Below, piece by piece: positions 34,964 through 46,294 of a stretch of DNA of 64,000 bases. Below the pieces are notes generated by a model that did no database searches, was not told the origin of the DNA, and was given only the letters and a program-made list of their open reading frames with translations. The DNA comes from Burkholderiaceae bacterium. GTDB lineage: Bacteria; Pseudomonadota; Gammaproteobacteria; Burkholderiales; Burkholderiaceae_C. The translations under genes and the position numbers were made by a program. The stretch covers positions 215,613 to 279,612 of the forward strand of contig JAUYTN010000042.1 of the NCBI GenBank assembly GCA_030695205.1. Direction: 5' to 3'. Position 1 is the stretch's first letter; each line of letters opens with the position of its first letter.

Positions 34964-36067
34964 ATGGCTGATACCTTTCAACCCATTGCGCCCCGCCCAT
35001 CGCCGGTGCGCACCTCCGGGGCCCTGCCCTGGCTCAAAGCCAACCTGTTTGCGGACTGGCGCAGCTCTATCACCACCCTGTTTCTGGTGGCGCTGGGCCT
35101 GGCCATGATCCCCAAGCTCATGAACTGGGGTGTGCTCCAGGCCGTGTTCAGCGCCGACTCCGACGCCTGTCAGGCCGCTCGCGGCTCGGGTGCGTGCTGG
35201 GGTGTGGTCACCGAAAAGTACCGCATCATTCTGTTTGGCCGCTACCCCTTTGACGAGCAGTGGCGCCCGCTCATCGCCACTGGCCTGATGGTGGGCGGCC
35301 TGGTGCTGAGTTGCATGCGCGCCTTCTGGAAGCCCTGGCTGGGGCTGATGTGGGTGGCCATTCTGGCCGTCTTCTTCACCCTGATGGCAGGCGGTGTGCT
35401 GGGCATGGAAGCGGTGCGTACCGACGTGTGGGGCGGGTTGCCACTGACGGTCATGCTGGCCACGCTGTCCATTTTTCTGGCGTTTCCGCTGGCCATTGCG
35501 GTGGCCCTGGGCAGGCGCAGCGACTTGCCCGCCATTCGCTCGGCCTGCATCGTGTACATCGAACTCATACGCGGGGTGCCACTGATCTCGGTGCTGTTCA
35601 TGGCCTCGTTCATGTTCCCACTGTTCATGCCGCCGCAGGTGAACATCGACGTACTGGTGCGGGTGGTGGTGGGCATCACCCTGTTTGCCGCCGCCTACAT
35701 GGCCGAAATCGTGCGCGGGGGCCTTCAGGCCGTGCCCAAGGGTCAGTTGGAGGCCGCTGCCACCCTGGGCCTGTCGTACTGGCAGACGCAGTTCAAGATC
35801 GTGCTGCCCCAGGCCTTGGCCATGGTGGTGCCCAGCATGATGAACAACTTCATCTCCATCTTCAAGGACACCTCGCTGGTCACCATCGTCTCGCTGTACG
35901 AGCTGACCGGAGCCTTGTCGCTGGCCCTGAACTCCGATGTGAACTGGCGGCCCTTCAAGATCGAGGCCTACCTGTTCATCACCTTTGTGTACTTCCTTTT
36001 CTGCTTTTCCATGTCCCGCTACAGCCTGTGGGTGGAAAAGCAACTCAACGCCAGCAAGGCACGCTGA
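34964..36067 (+). CDS. aapM: amino-acid ABC transporter permease (AapM type)
   Basis: Second membrane subunit, 367 residues. TM segments include [18 protein letters not shown] near the N-terminus, [13 protein letters not shown] and [16 protein letters not shown]. The permease domain has [17 protein letters not shown] and the EAA loop [24 protein letters not shown]. It forms the channel with AapQ. It lies between aapQ and aapP with gaps of 16 and 14 bases. Confidence 0.93.
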   Translation: MADTFQPIAPRPSPVRTSGALPWLKANLFADWRSSITTLFLVALGLAMIPKLMNWGVLQAVFSADSDACQAARGSGACWGVVTEKYRIILFGRYPFDEQWRPLIATGLMVGGLVLSCMRAFWKPWLGLMWVAILAVFFTLMAGGVLGMEAVRTDVWGGLPLTVMLATLSIFLAFPLAIAVALGRRSDLPAIRSACIVYIELIRGVPLISVLFMASFMFPLFMPPQVNIDVLVRVVVGITLFAAAYMAEIVRGGLQAVPKGQLEAAATLGLSYWQTQFKIVLPQALAMVVPSMMNNFISIFKDTSLVTIVSLYELTGALSLALNSDVNWRPFKIEAYLFITFVYFLFCFSMSRYSLWVEKQLNASKAR

Positions 36068-36081
36068 AAGAGGCACCCGAC

Positions 36082-36825
36082 ATGACTGAACCCATCATCC
36101 GTTTTGACAAAGTCAACAAGTGGTACGGCAACGACTTCCATGTCTTGCGCGACATCAACCTCGACGTGGCCAAGGGCGAACGCATCGTCATTTGCGGGCC
36201 ATCCGGTTCGGGTAAATCAACGCTGATCCGCTGCATCAACCGCCTGGAAGAGCACCAGGAAGGCCACCTGATCGTGGATGGCGTGGAGCTGACCGACGAC
36301 GTCCGCGCCATTGACCAGGTCCGCAAAGAGGTGGGTATGGTGTTCCAGCAGTTCAACCTGTTCCCCCATCTGACCGTGTTGGAGAACCTGACCCTGTCGC
36401 CCATGTGGGTGGGAAAAATTCCCAAAAAGGAAGCCGAAAAACGCGCCATGCAGCAGTTGGAGCGCGTGCGCATTGCCAACCAGGCCAGCAAATACCCCCT
36501 TCAGCTCTCCGGCGGCCAGCAGCAGCGGGTGGCGATTGCCCGTGCGCTGTGCCTGACGCCCAAAATCATGCTGTTTGATGAGCCCACCTCTGCCCTCGAC
36601 CCCGAGATGATCAAGGAGGTGCTGGACGTGATGGTGGAAATGGCCGACCAGGGCATCACCATGATCTGCGTCACCCACGAAATGGGTTTTGCCAAGGCCG
36701 TGGCCGACCGGGTGATCTTCATGGACCAGGGCCAGATCGTGGAGCAGAACACACCCACCGAGTTCTTCAACAACCCACAGAACGAGCGCAGCCGGGACTT
36801 CCTGTCCAAAATTCTCGGCCACTGA
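36082..36825 (+). CDS. aapP: amino-acid ABC transporter ATP-binding protein (AapP type)
   Basis: ATPase that powers the importer. From the ATG at 36082 it has 247 residues with Walker [10 protein letters not shown] at 39-47, the Q-loop VFQQFN, signature LSGGQQQR at 142-149 and Walker [11 protein letters not shown]. The length is standard. Its stop codon overlaps the start of the next gene as TGATG, tying the importer to a PLP enzyme. Confidence 0.96.
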   Translation: MTEPIIRFDKVNKWYGNDFHVLRDINLDVAKGERIVICGPSGSGKSTLIRCINRLEEHQEGHLIVDGVELTDDVRAIDQVRKEVGMVFQQFNLFPHLTVLENLTLSPMWVGKIPKKEAEKRAMQQLERVRIANQASKYPLQLSGGQQQRVAIARALCLTPKIMLFDEPTSALDPEMIKEVLDVMVEMADQGITMICVTHEMGFAKAVADRVIFMDQGQIVEQNTPTEFFNNPQNERSRDFLSKILGH

Positions 36826-38141
36826 TGTCGGCAAGCACGACCGTGCTGAGCGCGCGCACCCACAAAGGCTACCCATCGTGGGGGCCCGACCTGCAGGTGC
36901 AGGCCCTGGCGGCCCAAGGCTGGAACGTGCTGCAGGCCGACTGGCCGCTGCCCTGCGCGGTGCTCCGCCAGGGCGCACTGCAGCACAACCTGGGCTGGAT
37001 GCAGCGGCTGGTGGACCAGTCGGGCGTGGCCCTGGCGCCGCACGGCAAAACCACCCTCTCGCCCGAACTGTTCCGCGCCCAGCTCGACGCCGGGGCCTGG
37101 GGCATCACCTTTGCCAGCGTGGGCCAGCTCGCCGTGGGTGTGGCCCATGGGGTGCGCCGGGCTCTTATTGCCAACCAGGTGCTGCTCCCGCACGACCTGC
37201 ACTGGCTGGAGCGCTTGCACCAGGCCCAGCCCACGCTGCAGGCCCCCTTTTGGCTGGATTCTCTGGACCAGCTGCACGCCGTTGAACAGGCAGCCTGCTC
37301 GCAGCCCTTGGACGTGCTGGTGGAGCTGGGCCTGCCCGATGGCCGAACCGGTTGCAGACGCGATGACCAGGCACTGGCCCTGGCACGCGCCGCGCGCGCC
37401 AGCCCGGCGGTCCGTCTGGTCGGGTTGGCCTGCTACGAGGGACTCTGGACCACCGGAAACACCGACTCGGACACCATATTGGTCAACCAGTTGATGCAGC
37501 GCGTGCACCAGCTGCTTCGCCAGTGCGATGCCGAAGGCCTGTTTGACCAGACCCACCAGATTTTCATCAGCGCGGGCGGCTCGGCGGTGTTTGACCTGGT
37601 GGCACCGTGGTTGCGGCCACCGGCCGACCCACCGCTGTCGCGCCCGGTGCTCGGCCTGCTGCGCGCCGGGTGCAGCCTGACGCACGACCACGGCACCTAC
37701 CAGCGGCTTGCGCCGCCCATGCTCCAGCGCTTGAGACACCACGGACTGGCTGGCCAACCCTGGGACTGTGGCGGCGGCTTGCAAGCGGCGCTGGAAGTCT
37801 GGGCAGTGGTGCAGTCCTGCCCCGAGCCGGGCCTGGCCATCCTCAACGCCGGCAAACGCGACCTGTCGCACGACGCGGGCCTGCCCACTCCTGTGCGCTG
37901 GTGCCCCGAGGGCAGCACCGCCATCGCCACCTGTCCCGCCGGCTGGCACATCCGCGCACTCAACGACCAGCACGCCTACCTGCACCACCCCACCACCGCC
38001 TCAGCGGCCCCACCACTGCGGGTGGGCGACCGGGTGGCCCTGGGCATCAGCCACCCCTGCACCACCTTTGACAAGTGGCGTTGGATGCCACTGGTTCAGG
38101 ACGACGGCACGGTGGTCGGCGGCATCACCACCCATTTTTGA
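36825..38141 (+). CDS. fold-type III PLP enzyme, D-serine dehydratase-like amino acid deaminase
   Basis: The 438 residues match the alanine racemase-like N-terminal barrel plus D-serine dehydratase-like C-terminal domain. The PLP lysine is Lys75 in APHGKTTLSPEL. The zinc pair His410-x-Cys412 lies in GISHPCTTFDKWR. Members of this group (D-serine dehydratase, D-threonine aldolase, D-3-hydroxyaspartate dehydratase) act on D-amino or D-3-hydroxyamino acids. Beta-elimination fits the DSD-like zinc motif best. Being coupled to aapP, it probably breaks down an amino acid taken up by the importer. The exact substrate is unknown. Confidence 0.85.
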   Translation: MSASTTVLSARTHKGYPSWGPDLQVQALAAQGWNVLQADWPLPCAVLRQGALQHNLGWMQRLVDQSGVALAPHGKTTLSPELFRAQLDAGAWGITFASVGQLAVGVAHGVRRALIANQVLLPHDLHWLERLHQAQPTLQAPFWLDSLDQLHAVEQAACSQPLDVLVELGLPDGRTGCRRDDQALALARAARASPAVRLVGLACYEGLWTTGNTDSDTILVNQLMQRVHQLLRQCDAEGLFDQTHQIFISAGGSAVFDLVAPWLRPPADPPLSRPVLGLLRAGCSLTHDHGTYQRLAPPMLQRLRHHGLAGQPWDCGGGLQAALEVWAVVQSCPEPGLAILNAGKRDLSHDAGLPTPVRWCPEGSTAIATCPAGWHIRALNDQHAYLHHPTTASAAPPLRVGDRVALGISHPCTTFDKWRWMPLVQDDGTVVGGITTHF

Positions 38142-38142
38142 A

Positions 38143-38206
38143 AAACAGATAAAAAGTGCCTTAAGCGCTTGATGGGTATAGCTTTTCAGCTATAAATCTA
38201 TAGACC
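38143..38206 (-). repeat. dispersed AT-rich element, copy 3 (read on minus strand)
   Basis: On the minus strand it reads ATAGCTGAAAAGCTAT, then CCCATCAAGCGCTTAAGGC, then ACTTTTTATCTG. This is the best-formed copy, with its own short palindrome ATAGCT/AGCTAT. It lies between the convergent PLP-enzyme and DUF1631 genes, where it may also act in transcript ending. Confidence 0.7.
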
Positions 38207-38259
38207 TTTCTGGTCGAGCACCTTCACCCAGATAGAGGTTTGACCAGACGATGAATTCC

Positions 38260-40866
38260 TCAGCTGGTGGATCCAGCGGGTCCGGCGGAATCGGTCGAAC
38301 GGGTCACGCTGTTGCGCACCGCCGCATCCATGACATGGTCCAGTGCATCGTCCACCACGCTCTGAACGGCCACACACCGGGCCCGCTGGCGCTGCACCAG
38401 GGCCTGGAAATTGCGCCGCGTCATAGAGACCGAGGGCTTGGCCGCCATGCTGAACAGATACATGGTGCCGTGCGGGCTGGACCACACCAGCTGTGCACGC
38501 TGCCACTCGCCGCTGGGTTGCAACAGCTCAATCCAGCTGCCCGGTACCAAATCAGGCACCTCGGGCGGCTCCACCGGCTCGGCCACATCCCAGTTGGCGG
38601 GACTCATGGGCTGGGTGTCGACAAAGTCAGACGGCGGCGGATCTTCATCGGGCAGGTCCATGAAGCCCGTGTCCGCGCTCTCTTGCGGACTGACCCAGGG
38701 CTGAGCCTTCACCGTCTCGGTGCGCATCGGCGCCGGGGACTCCGGCGCCTCGCCTCCGGCTGGCCCGTCGGCCGATGCAACCACACTCGGCCCGGTGGTC
38801 AACGACGCCTTCAGCGCCGCCTCCTGCAGCACCATGAGCTGGTTGAAAAATTCACACGACTTCTCCTGCGGGTAGCCAATGCTGTGCAAGCCCTCGCGCA
38901 AGTTGCGCAGCAACAGGGGAATGACGCGAACCAACCGCACCCGGTTGCGCCCCGCCACCTCGGGCGCACAGGTCCAGGCCAAGTCCGAAATGAGATCGAA
39001 GTAGCGCACCTCGGCAGGCAACTGGCCAGCGCGGACCGAATGGCTGCCAGCAACCAAACGCGCCGATGCCACAACCTGCGACCAGGGCCCGGTCAGAAAG
39101 CGCTGCAGCACCTGCGGCGCGCGGCGAACGTCTTTGCGCTCACGAATCTCTTCAGCCACTTTTTCGGCCAGCAAAAACCGCTGCTCGGCCTTGATCAAGG
39201 CAGCCACCGCCCGCTCGTGTGCCTGCAAGCCGTCCTCACCACCCACTGCGGCGGTGCGGGTGGCTTGCAGCGCGTGCATGGCGCGCGCCAGCAGCTCGGC
39301 AGCGGGGCTGTCGGCCTGCAGCAGGCCTTGCACCACCTGGCGCAGGCTGCCCAAAAAGGTCGCAAACCCCTCGCTGTCCTCGGAGACAAACGCCAAACTC
39401 TGGGCAATCACCTCGTCCAGCAGGCAGCGCGCGGGGTTGTGCCTGTCAGCGAAAAACCGGGGATCCTCCCGCGCCACCCGCAGCAACAGAGGACGCAGCC
39501 GCCGCAGCTCGGCACGCACCGGCGCCAGCAAACGGCCGTCACTGGCCAGACCATCAAGCATGAAGCCCACCACCTCTTCAGCCAGGTCGGCCAGTTGGGC
39601 CGCATCGGCCTTGCCAGGTCCCGAGGGCGTGGCTTCCACCGTAGCCACCGGCAAACCACGTGGCCTGCGGCGGCGATCGGGGCCGAGGTAAATATCGGGC
39701 AATGGCACGCTGTCGGCAGCATCTGCTGGCAGCCGCCAATTGGACGCTGCGCCCGAACCGGCGGCCAACTGGCCAGCTTGAGGGGCAATCGACTGAACAA
39801 GAGGAGCGCCAGCAGACCGCCCCCCGACCAGACCATCCGCCGGGTCACCACCCGAAGCCCCACCCGAACCACCAACACCAGACGACCCGGACGCTCCAGA
39901 CTCAACAGATGTGCCGTTTGCCCCAGACAGCAGCAGCTGGTGCAAATGGCTGAGGGTGAAGAGCGACGAGGGTTGAAAGTCCGCCACGACATCGCCCGAA
40001 GGTCCGGATGTGCCCTGGTGTGCGCCCCGCACCGGATCGACCTGGTTGGCATAGAAACCGTGGGCCCGCTCGGCACCTTCGTCGCCGGGCGCCAGTCGCA
40101 CTGCACCGCCGGTGGCCGGGCGAGGACTGCCCCGCGCCATGCCTGCGCCCACCCCGCCGGATGCGGGTAGGCCGGGCGCTGACACGACCCTGGCGTAGTC
40201 GGCCGGGCGGACGCCCATTCCGTCCAGCAAACGCCCGAGGTGGCGGTAGAGCACATCCAGCTCGGACGCCAGGGTGCGTGAACCGTGTTGCAACCACAGA
40301 CTGCGCACAGCCGTGCTGCGGCACTGCGCCTCTAGCGTGCGGCTGAGGGCCTGGACCACCACCTCCGGGCGAAACGGGTTGTGGTCCACCTTGACCACCC
40401 CCAGCCCCTGGGCGCGGCACAAGCGGGCGGTGAGCTCGTTGAGCGCATGCTCCGACGACACCTGCACCGCCTGCAGCACCCGCGCAGTCTCCACCGTGGC
40501 CTGCACCTGGTCGTCGTCCATGAGCTCAAGCTCGTCAAAGCGCACCTGCGCCAGAGACTTGCGCATCACCACACCCTGTGCCGCCGCCCCCCCTTTCAGG
40601 ACATGCTGGATGGCCTGCTCCCACTGGCCCACAAAGGCAGCCTCGACACCCGCCTGGTGGGTGGCCATGGCCTGAATGGCCTGTGAAATTTCGGTTTTTT
40701 CCCGGTAGCTGCGTGCCCCGGACTCCTGCAGCCGCAACTCGGCCACCACACCAGCTACCCAACGGCGCACCAGCCCCGCACCCTCGGCCACCGCTTCATG
40801 CACACAGGCTTGGAGTGCATGGGCATGCGGGTTGGCAGCACGTGGTTCGGGAGCGGGTGTGGCCAT
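38260..40866 (-). CDS. DUF1631 family protein
   Basis: Large cytoplasmic protein of 868 residues, family DUF1631, common in beta- and gammaproteobacteria and of unknown function. It is Ala/Leu/Arg-rich and helical. A low-complexity Ser/Gly segment lies near 335-360 (ESGASGSSGVGGSGGASGG). The final third has acidic Pro-rich linkers and ends with WIELLQPSGEWQRAQLVWSSPHGTMYLFSMAAKPSVSMTRR split by a small beta domain that resembles PilZ-like modules in this family. No transmembrane helix is seen. It follows DUF1415 and ettA in a leftward run, with one dispersed repeat between. Confidence 0.85.
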   Translation of the reverse strand: MATPAPEPRAANPHAHALQACVHEAVAEGAGLVRRWVAGVVAELRLQESGARSYREKTEISQAIQAMATHQAGVEAAFVGQWEQAIQHVLKGGAAAQGVVMRKSLAQVRFDELELMDDDQVQATVETARVLQAVQVSSEHALNELTARLCRAQGLGVVKVDHNPFRPEVVVQALSRTLEAQCRSTAVRSLWLQHGSRTLASELDVLYRHLGRLLDGMGVRPADYARVVSAPGLPASGGVGAGMARGSPRPATGGAVRLAPGDEGAERAHGFYANQVDPVRGAHQGTSGPSGDVVADFQPSSLFTLSHLHQLLLSGANGTSVESGASGSSGVGGSGGASGGDPADGLVGGRSAGAPLVQSIAPQAGQLAAGSGAASNWRLPADAADSVPLPDIYLGPDRRRRPRGLPVATVEATPSGPGKADAAQLADLAEEVVGFMLDGLASDGRLLAPVRAELRRLRPLLLRVAREDPRFFADRHNPARCLLDEVIAQSLAFVSEDSEGFATFLGSLRQVVQGLLQADSPAAELLARAMHALQATRTAAVGGEDGLQAHERAVAALIKAEQRFLLAEKVAEEIRERKDVRRAPQVLQRFLTGPWSQVVASARLVAGSHSVRAGQLPAEVRYFDLISDLAWTCAPEVAGRNRVRLVRVIPLLLRNLREGLHSIGYPQEKSCEFFNQLMVLQEAALKASLTTGPSVVASADGPAGGEAPESPAPMRTETVKAQPWVSPQESADTGFMDLPDEDPPPSDFVDTQPMSPANWDVAEPVEPPEVPDLVPGSWIELLQPSGEWQRAQLVWSSPHGTMYLFSMAAKPSVSMTRRNFQALVQRQRARCVAVQSVVDDALDHVMDAAVRNSVTRSTDSAGPAGSTS

Positions 40867-40885
40867 TCTGAAACACTCTTACGTC

Positions 40886-40935
40886 AGTAGCTAACTATTG
40901 AATACCATCAAGCGACAATAGCCAAAAACATTACA
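40886..40935 (+). repeat. dispersed AT-rich element, degenerate copy 4
   Basis: Reads GTAGCTAACTATTGAATACC, then ATCAAGCG, then AATAGCCAAAAACAT. The left block is nearly identical to copy 1; the right block is degraded. It lies between DUF1415 and DUF1631. Confidence 0.5.
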
Positions 40936-40939
40936 AACT

Positions 40940-41485
40940 TCAAGCGCCATCCGCCAACAAACGGCGCCAGCCCTCAGGGCCAAGCTGGCGCAGCACCTCC
41001 ATGTTTCGCTCGTAGATCACATCAGTGTCGCCAAACGACGCAATGGCCCGCTCCAGACTGTCTTCGCGGATAAGGTGCAGGGTCGCAAACGGCGAGCGGT
41101 TGGTGAAGTGGCTCATGTCCCCATCGGGCTCGCCCTCGAACACAAAATGGGGATGGAACGGGGCAATCTGCACCACCCCCTCCAGCCCATGTTCGGTCAG
41201 CACGTCGTCGGCCACGTCCAGAAAGTCATTGAAGTCCAGAAAGTCCGGGAACAGCGTGGGGTGGATCAGCAGCGTGGTGTCCACCACGTCAGCGGGCGTG
41301 GTCTTGAGCAGCTCCAGTTCGCGGTCCAGGTCATCCAGAAACGCATCGAGGTGCCGCGCCCGACTGACCACCAGGCGCACCTGGTCCTTCACGTACACCG
41401 ATTTGGCAAACGGACACAGGTTGAGCCCAATGACCGCCTGCTCCAGCCAGCGGCGCGTTTGCGCCAACACATCTTCGTCCGTCAT
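40940..41485 (-). CDS. DUF1415 family protein
   Basis: A 181-residue cytoplasmic protein of the DUF1415 family, function unknown. Conserved features visible are GLNLCPFAKSVY near the N-terminus, TTLLIHPTLFPDFLDFNDFL, VVQIAPFHPHFVFEG and FTNRSPFATLHLIRE. The Cys-Pro-Phe-Ala and His-Pro-His motifs could bind metal or substrate, but this is untested. It starts 2 bases after the ettA stop, so the two are surely co-transcribed. Confidence 0.9.
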   Translation of the reverse strand: MTDEDVLAQTRRWLEQAVIGLNLCPFAKSVYVKDQVRLVVSRARHLDAFLDDLDRELELLKTTPADVVDTTLLIHPTLFPDFLDFNDFLDVADDVLTEHGLEGVVQIAPFHPHFVFEGEPDGDMSHFTNRSPFATLHLIREDSLERAIASFGDTDVIYERNMEVLRQLGPEGWRRLLADGA

Positions 41486-41487
41486 GG

Positions 41488-43149
41488 TTACTTCAGGGCC
41501 TTGAAGCGCATGCGCTTGGGCTTGGCACCTTCTTCACCCAGGCGCTTCTTCTTGTCGGCCTCGTACTCCTGGTAGTTGCCGTTGAAGAAGGTCCATTGGC
41601 TGTCGCCTTCGGCAGCCAGGATGTGGGTGGCGATGCGGTCCAGGAACCAGCGGTCGTGGCTGATGACCAGCGCACAGCCGGCAAACTCCAGCAGCGCGTC
41701 TTCCAGGGCGCGCAGGGTTTCCACGTCCAGATCGTTGGAGGGCTCGTCCAGCAGCAGCACGTTGCCACCTTCGGCCAGGGTCTTGGCCAGGTGCAAGCGG
41801 CCACGTTCACCACCGGACAGGGTGCCGACACGCTTTTGCTGATCACCACCCGAGAAGTTGAAGCGCCCACAGTAGGCGCGGCTGGGCATCTGGAACTTGC
41901 CCACCGTGATCATGTCCAGCCCGCCGGAAATGTCTTCCCACACGGTTTTCTCACCGGCCAGGCCGTCCCGGCTCTGGTCCACAAAGGCCATCTTCACCGT
42001 CTGGCCAATTTTCACGGTCCCGCTGTCGGGTTGCTCTTTGCCGGACAGCAGCTTGAACAAGGTCGATTTACCCGCACCGTTGGGGCCGATGATGCCTACG
42101 ATGGCTCCGGCCGGAATCTGGAAGCTGAGGTTATCGATCAGCAAACGGTCGCCGTAGCTCTTGCTGACCCCATTGAACTCGAACACCTCGGTGCCCAGGC
42201 GCTCGGCCACCGGAATGAAGATTTCGTTGGTTTCGTTGCGCTTCTGGTAGTCCACATCGCTGAGCTCCTCGAAGCGTGCGAGGCGGGCCTTGCTCTTGGC
42301 CTGGCGGCCTTTGGGGTTCTGGCGCACCCACTCCAGCTCCTTTTTCATGGCCTTCATGCGGGCGTCTTCGCTCTTTTGCTCCTGCTCCAGACGGGCTTCT
42401 TTTTGCTCCAGCCAGCTGGAGTAGTTGCCCTTGTAGGGAATGCCGTGGCCACGGTCGAGTTCCAGAATCCACTCGGCGGCGTTGTCCAGGAAGTAGCGAT
42501 CATGGGTGATGGCCACCACGGTGCCTGGGAAACGGGCGAGAAACTGCTCCAGCCAATCCACGCTTTCGGCGTCCAGGTGGTTGGTGGGTTCGTCCAGCAG
42601 CAGCATGTCAGGCTTGCTCAGCAGCAGCTTGCACAGCGCCACGCGGCGCTTTTCACCACCCGAGAGCAGGCCAATTTTGGCGTCCCATGGGGGCAGACGC
42701 AGCGCGTCGGCCGCAATTTCCAGCTGGTGCTCGCTGTCGGTACCGGCGGTGGCAATGATGGCTTCGAGCTCGGCCTGCTCGGCCGCCAGGGCGTCGAAGT
42801 CGGCGTCTTCCTCGGCGTAGGCTGCGTACACCTCGTCCAGGCGCTTTTGGGCCGCGCGCACCTCGCCCATGGCGCTCTCCACGGCCTCGCGCACCGTTTC
42901 TTCGGGGTCCAGCTGAGGCTCCTGGGGCAGGTAGCCAATGCGCAGGCCAGGCATGCCGTAGGCTTCGCCTTCAATTTCCTTGTCCAGGCCCGCCATGATT
43001 TTCAGCAGAGTGGACTTGCCTGACCCGTTGGTGCCCAGCACACCGATTTTTGCGCCCGGGAAAAAGCTCAGCGTGATGTCTTTCAAAATCATGCGCTTGG
43101 GCGGCACGGTTTTGCACACCCGGTTCATGGTGAAAACGTATTGGGCCAT
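41488..43149 (-). CDS. ettA: energy-dependent translational throttle protein EttA
   Basis: ABC-F ATPase that binds the ribosomal E site and gates the first elongation steps according to ATP/ADP. From the ATG at 43149 it has 553 residues, the EttA length. It has two ABC domains with Walker A GTNGSGKST at 39-47 and GPNGAGKST in the second half, and two signatures LSGGEKRR and LSGGERGR. No membrane domain is present. The start MAQYVFTMNRV is characteristic. It is divergent from the rhlE-type helicase across 259 bases. Confidence 0.96.
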   Translation of the reverse strand: MAQYVFTMNRVCKTVPPKRMILKDITLSFFPGAKIGVLGTNGSGKSTLLKIMAGLDKEIEGEAYGMPGLRIGYLPQEPQLDPEETVREAVESAMGEVRAAQKRLDEVYAAYAEEDADFDALAAEQAELEAIIATAGTDSEHQLEIAADALRLPPWDAKIGLLSGGEKRRVALCKLLLSKPDMLLLDEPTNHLDAESVDWLEQFLARFPGTVVAITHDRYFLDNAAEWILELDRGHGIPYKGNYSSWLEQKEARLEQEQKSEDARMKAMKKELEWVRQNPKGRQAKSKARLARFEELSDVDYQKRNETNEIFIPVAERLGTEVFEFNGVSKSYGDRLLIDNLSFQIPAGAIVGIIGPNGAGKSTLFKLLSGKEQPDSGTVKIGQTVKMAFVDQSRDGLAGEKTVWEDISGGLDMITVGKFQMPSRAYCGRFNFSGGDQQKRVGTLSGGERGRLHLAKTLAEGGNVLLLDEPSNDLDVETLRALEDALLEFAGCALVISHDRWFLDRIATHILAAEGDSQWTFFNGNYQEYEADKKKRLGEEGAKPKRMRFKALK

Positions 43150-43408
43150 CGGAACAACTCTTTCTCGGAAACAAAAACACGGCAAACGCAGTTGCCAACA
43201 CCCGCAATTATCCCAGCATGCGACAATGCAGCCTGTTGAGCGCCACAGTCGGCGCCGCAACCGGCAACCTGCCGGGGAGCCCAGCGCGCCACCTGACACA
43301 GGACAGCGGGCACTCCCAAAACCCCAACTGCATTGACCCAGACTGACCAGCCCCAACCAACGGGTTGGCAAGGCGATGCTCCCTGCACCCCGGACGGGTG
43401 CTCTACAC

Positions 43409-45220
<1,812 letters not shown>

Positions 45221-45262
45221 TGCTGCGCACGGGGGCTCTGGCCACCCGTGCACAATAGCGGC

Positions 45263-45664
45263 ATGAGAATTTTGCACACCATGCTGCGGGTGGGTGACCT
45301 GCAGCGATCCATCGACTTCTACACCCGCGTCATTGGCATGCAGCTTCTGCGCACCTCCGAAAACACGGAGTACCGCTACACGCTGGCATTTGTGGGCTTT
45401 GGCAGCAACCCTGGCCATGCCGAACTGGAGCTGACCCACAACTGGGACGTGTCCAGTTACGACCTAGGCACGGCCTATGGCCACATTGCCCTGGGCGTGC
45501 CCGATGTGGCCGCCGCCTGCGAACGGATCCGCATCGCCGGAGGAACCATCACCCGCGAACCAGGCCCCGTCAAGGGCGGCAAAACCGTCATTGCCTTCGT
45601 CACCGACCCGGATGGCTACAAGATCGAGTTGATCCAACGGGCCGACCACGTCACCCTGGGCTGA
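45263..45664 (+). CDS. gloA: lactoylglutathione lyase (glyoxalase I)
   Basis: Converts the methylglyoxal-glutathione hemithioacetal to lactoylglutathione. The 133 residues have all four metal ligands at the E. coli positions: His5 (RILHTMLRV), Glu56, His74 (YGHIALGV) and Glu122 (GYKIELI). The short loop lengths fit the Ni-dependent bacterial form. The ATG at 45263 is chosen because the family begins MRILHTM; an ATG five codons upstream is possible. Confidence 0.96.
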   Translation: MRILHTMLRVGDLQRSIDFYTRVIGMQLLRTSENTEYRYTLAFVGFGSNPGHAELELTHNWDVSSYDLGTAYGHIALGVPDVAAACERIRIAGGTITREPGPVKGGKTVIAFVTDPDGYKIELIQRADHVTLG

Positions 45665-45705
45665 TGCCCCTGGACGAAACGATCAGACAAGTACGGACAA
45701 AAGGC

Positions 45706-45740
45706 CACAAAAAAGCCCGCATGCAGCGGGCTTTTTTGTG
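45706..45740. terminator. strong bidirectional intrinsic terminator
   Basis: CACAAAAAAGCCCGC and GCGGGCTTTTTTGTG pair over 15 bp around ATGCA, giving T-runs on both strands. It lies between the convergent gloA and small OmpA genes and serves both. Confidence 0.92.
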
Positions 45741-45752
45741 GGTTGGTGCATA

Positions 45753-46247
45753 TCACTGCACCACCACCTCCACCCGGCGCGCCTGGGCATCCGAGCCGGT
45801 TCCCATGGTTTGCTCAGGCTTGCTCAGGGCCATGCGGCCCTCGTCCACGCCCAGCGCCTTGAGCACATCACGCACGGCCAGGGCACGTTGCTTGGCCAGC
45901 TCGGCATTCACCTCAACACTGCCGGAGGCGTCGTGGAAGCCGGAAATCGCCAGAGTTTTTCCTTCGGCAGCAGCCTGCACAACCTGAGCCAACGCAGCCT
46001 GGGCATCAGCGGCCAAGTCGGCTTTGCCAGTGGCGAAGTAGAAAGTCACCACCCCGTTGCCAACCACCACGCTGGCCTCATCGGCCTGCGCCGCCTCTTG
46101 CACCACAGCCACCGGTACCGTGGGTGCAGCCTTGGTGCGGGCTTTGTGGATGCCCAAACCCACCACAAAGCCGATGACCAGCACAATGAGGGGAATGAGA
46201 ACAGCAAACGCGCTGCGTGTGCCTTCGTCTTGGTCTTGAACCGACAT
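45753..46247 (-). CDS. small membrane-anchored OmpA-family protein
   Basis: The 164 residues have one N-terminal TM anchor (about 15-34, AVLIPLIVLVIGFVVGLGI) and an OmpA-like C-terminal domain with VTFYFATGKADLAADA, ISGFHDASGSVEVN and LAKQRALAVRDVLKALGV. The ATG at 46247 is selected as it directly precedes the anchor; the frame is open to 46343. The usual Arg of the peptidoglycan-binding loop (NRRVEV) appears as ARRVEVVV. It ends against the strong terminator shared with gloA. Confidence 0.85.
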   Translation of the reverse strand: MSVQDQDEGTRSAFAVLIPLIVLVIGFVVGLGIHKARTKAAPTVPVAVVQEAAQADEASVVVGNGVVTFYFATGKADLAADAQAALAQVVQAAAEGKTLAISGFHDASGSVEVNAELAKQRALAVRDVLKALGVDEGRMALSKPEQTMGTGSDAQARRVEVVVQ

Positions 46248-46294
46248 GCATACTCCGTTGAATTGAAAAGAGTTGAATTTTAGGGTTTTCTCGA

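Noticed and set aside
38251..40170. 639-codon open frame antisense to DUF1631
   Set aside because: His/Gln/Arg-rich shadow translation with no motif.
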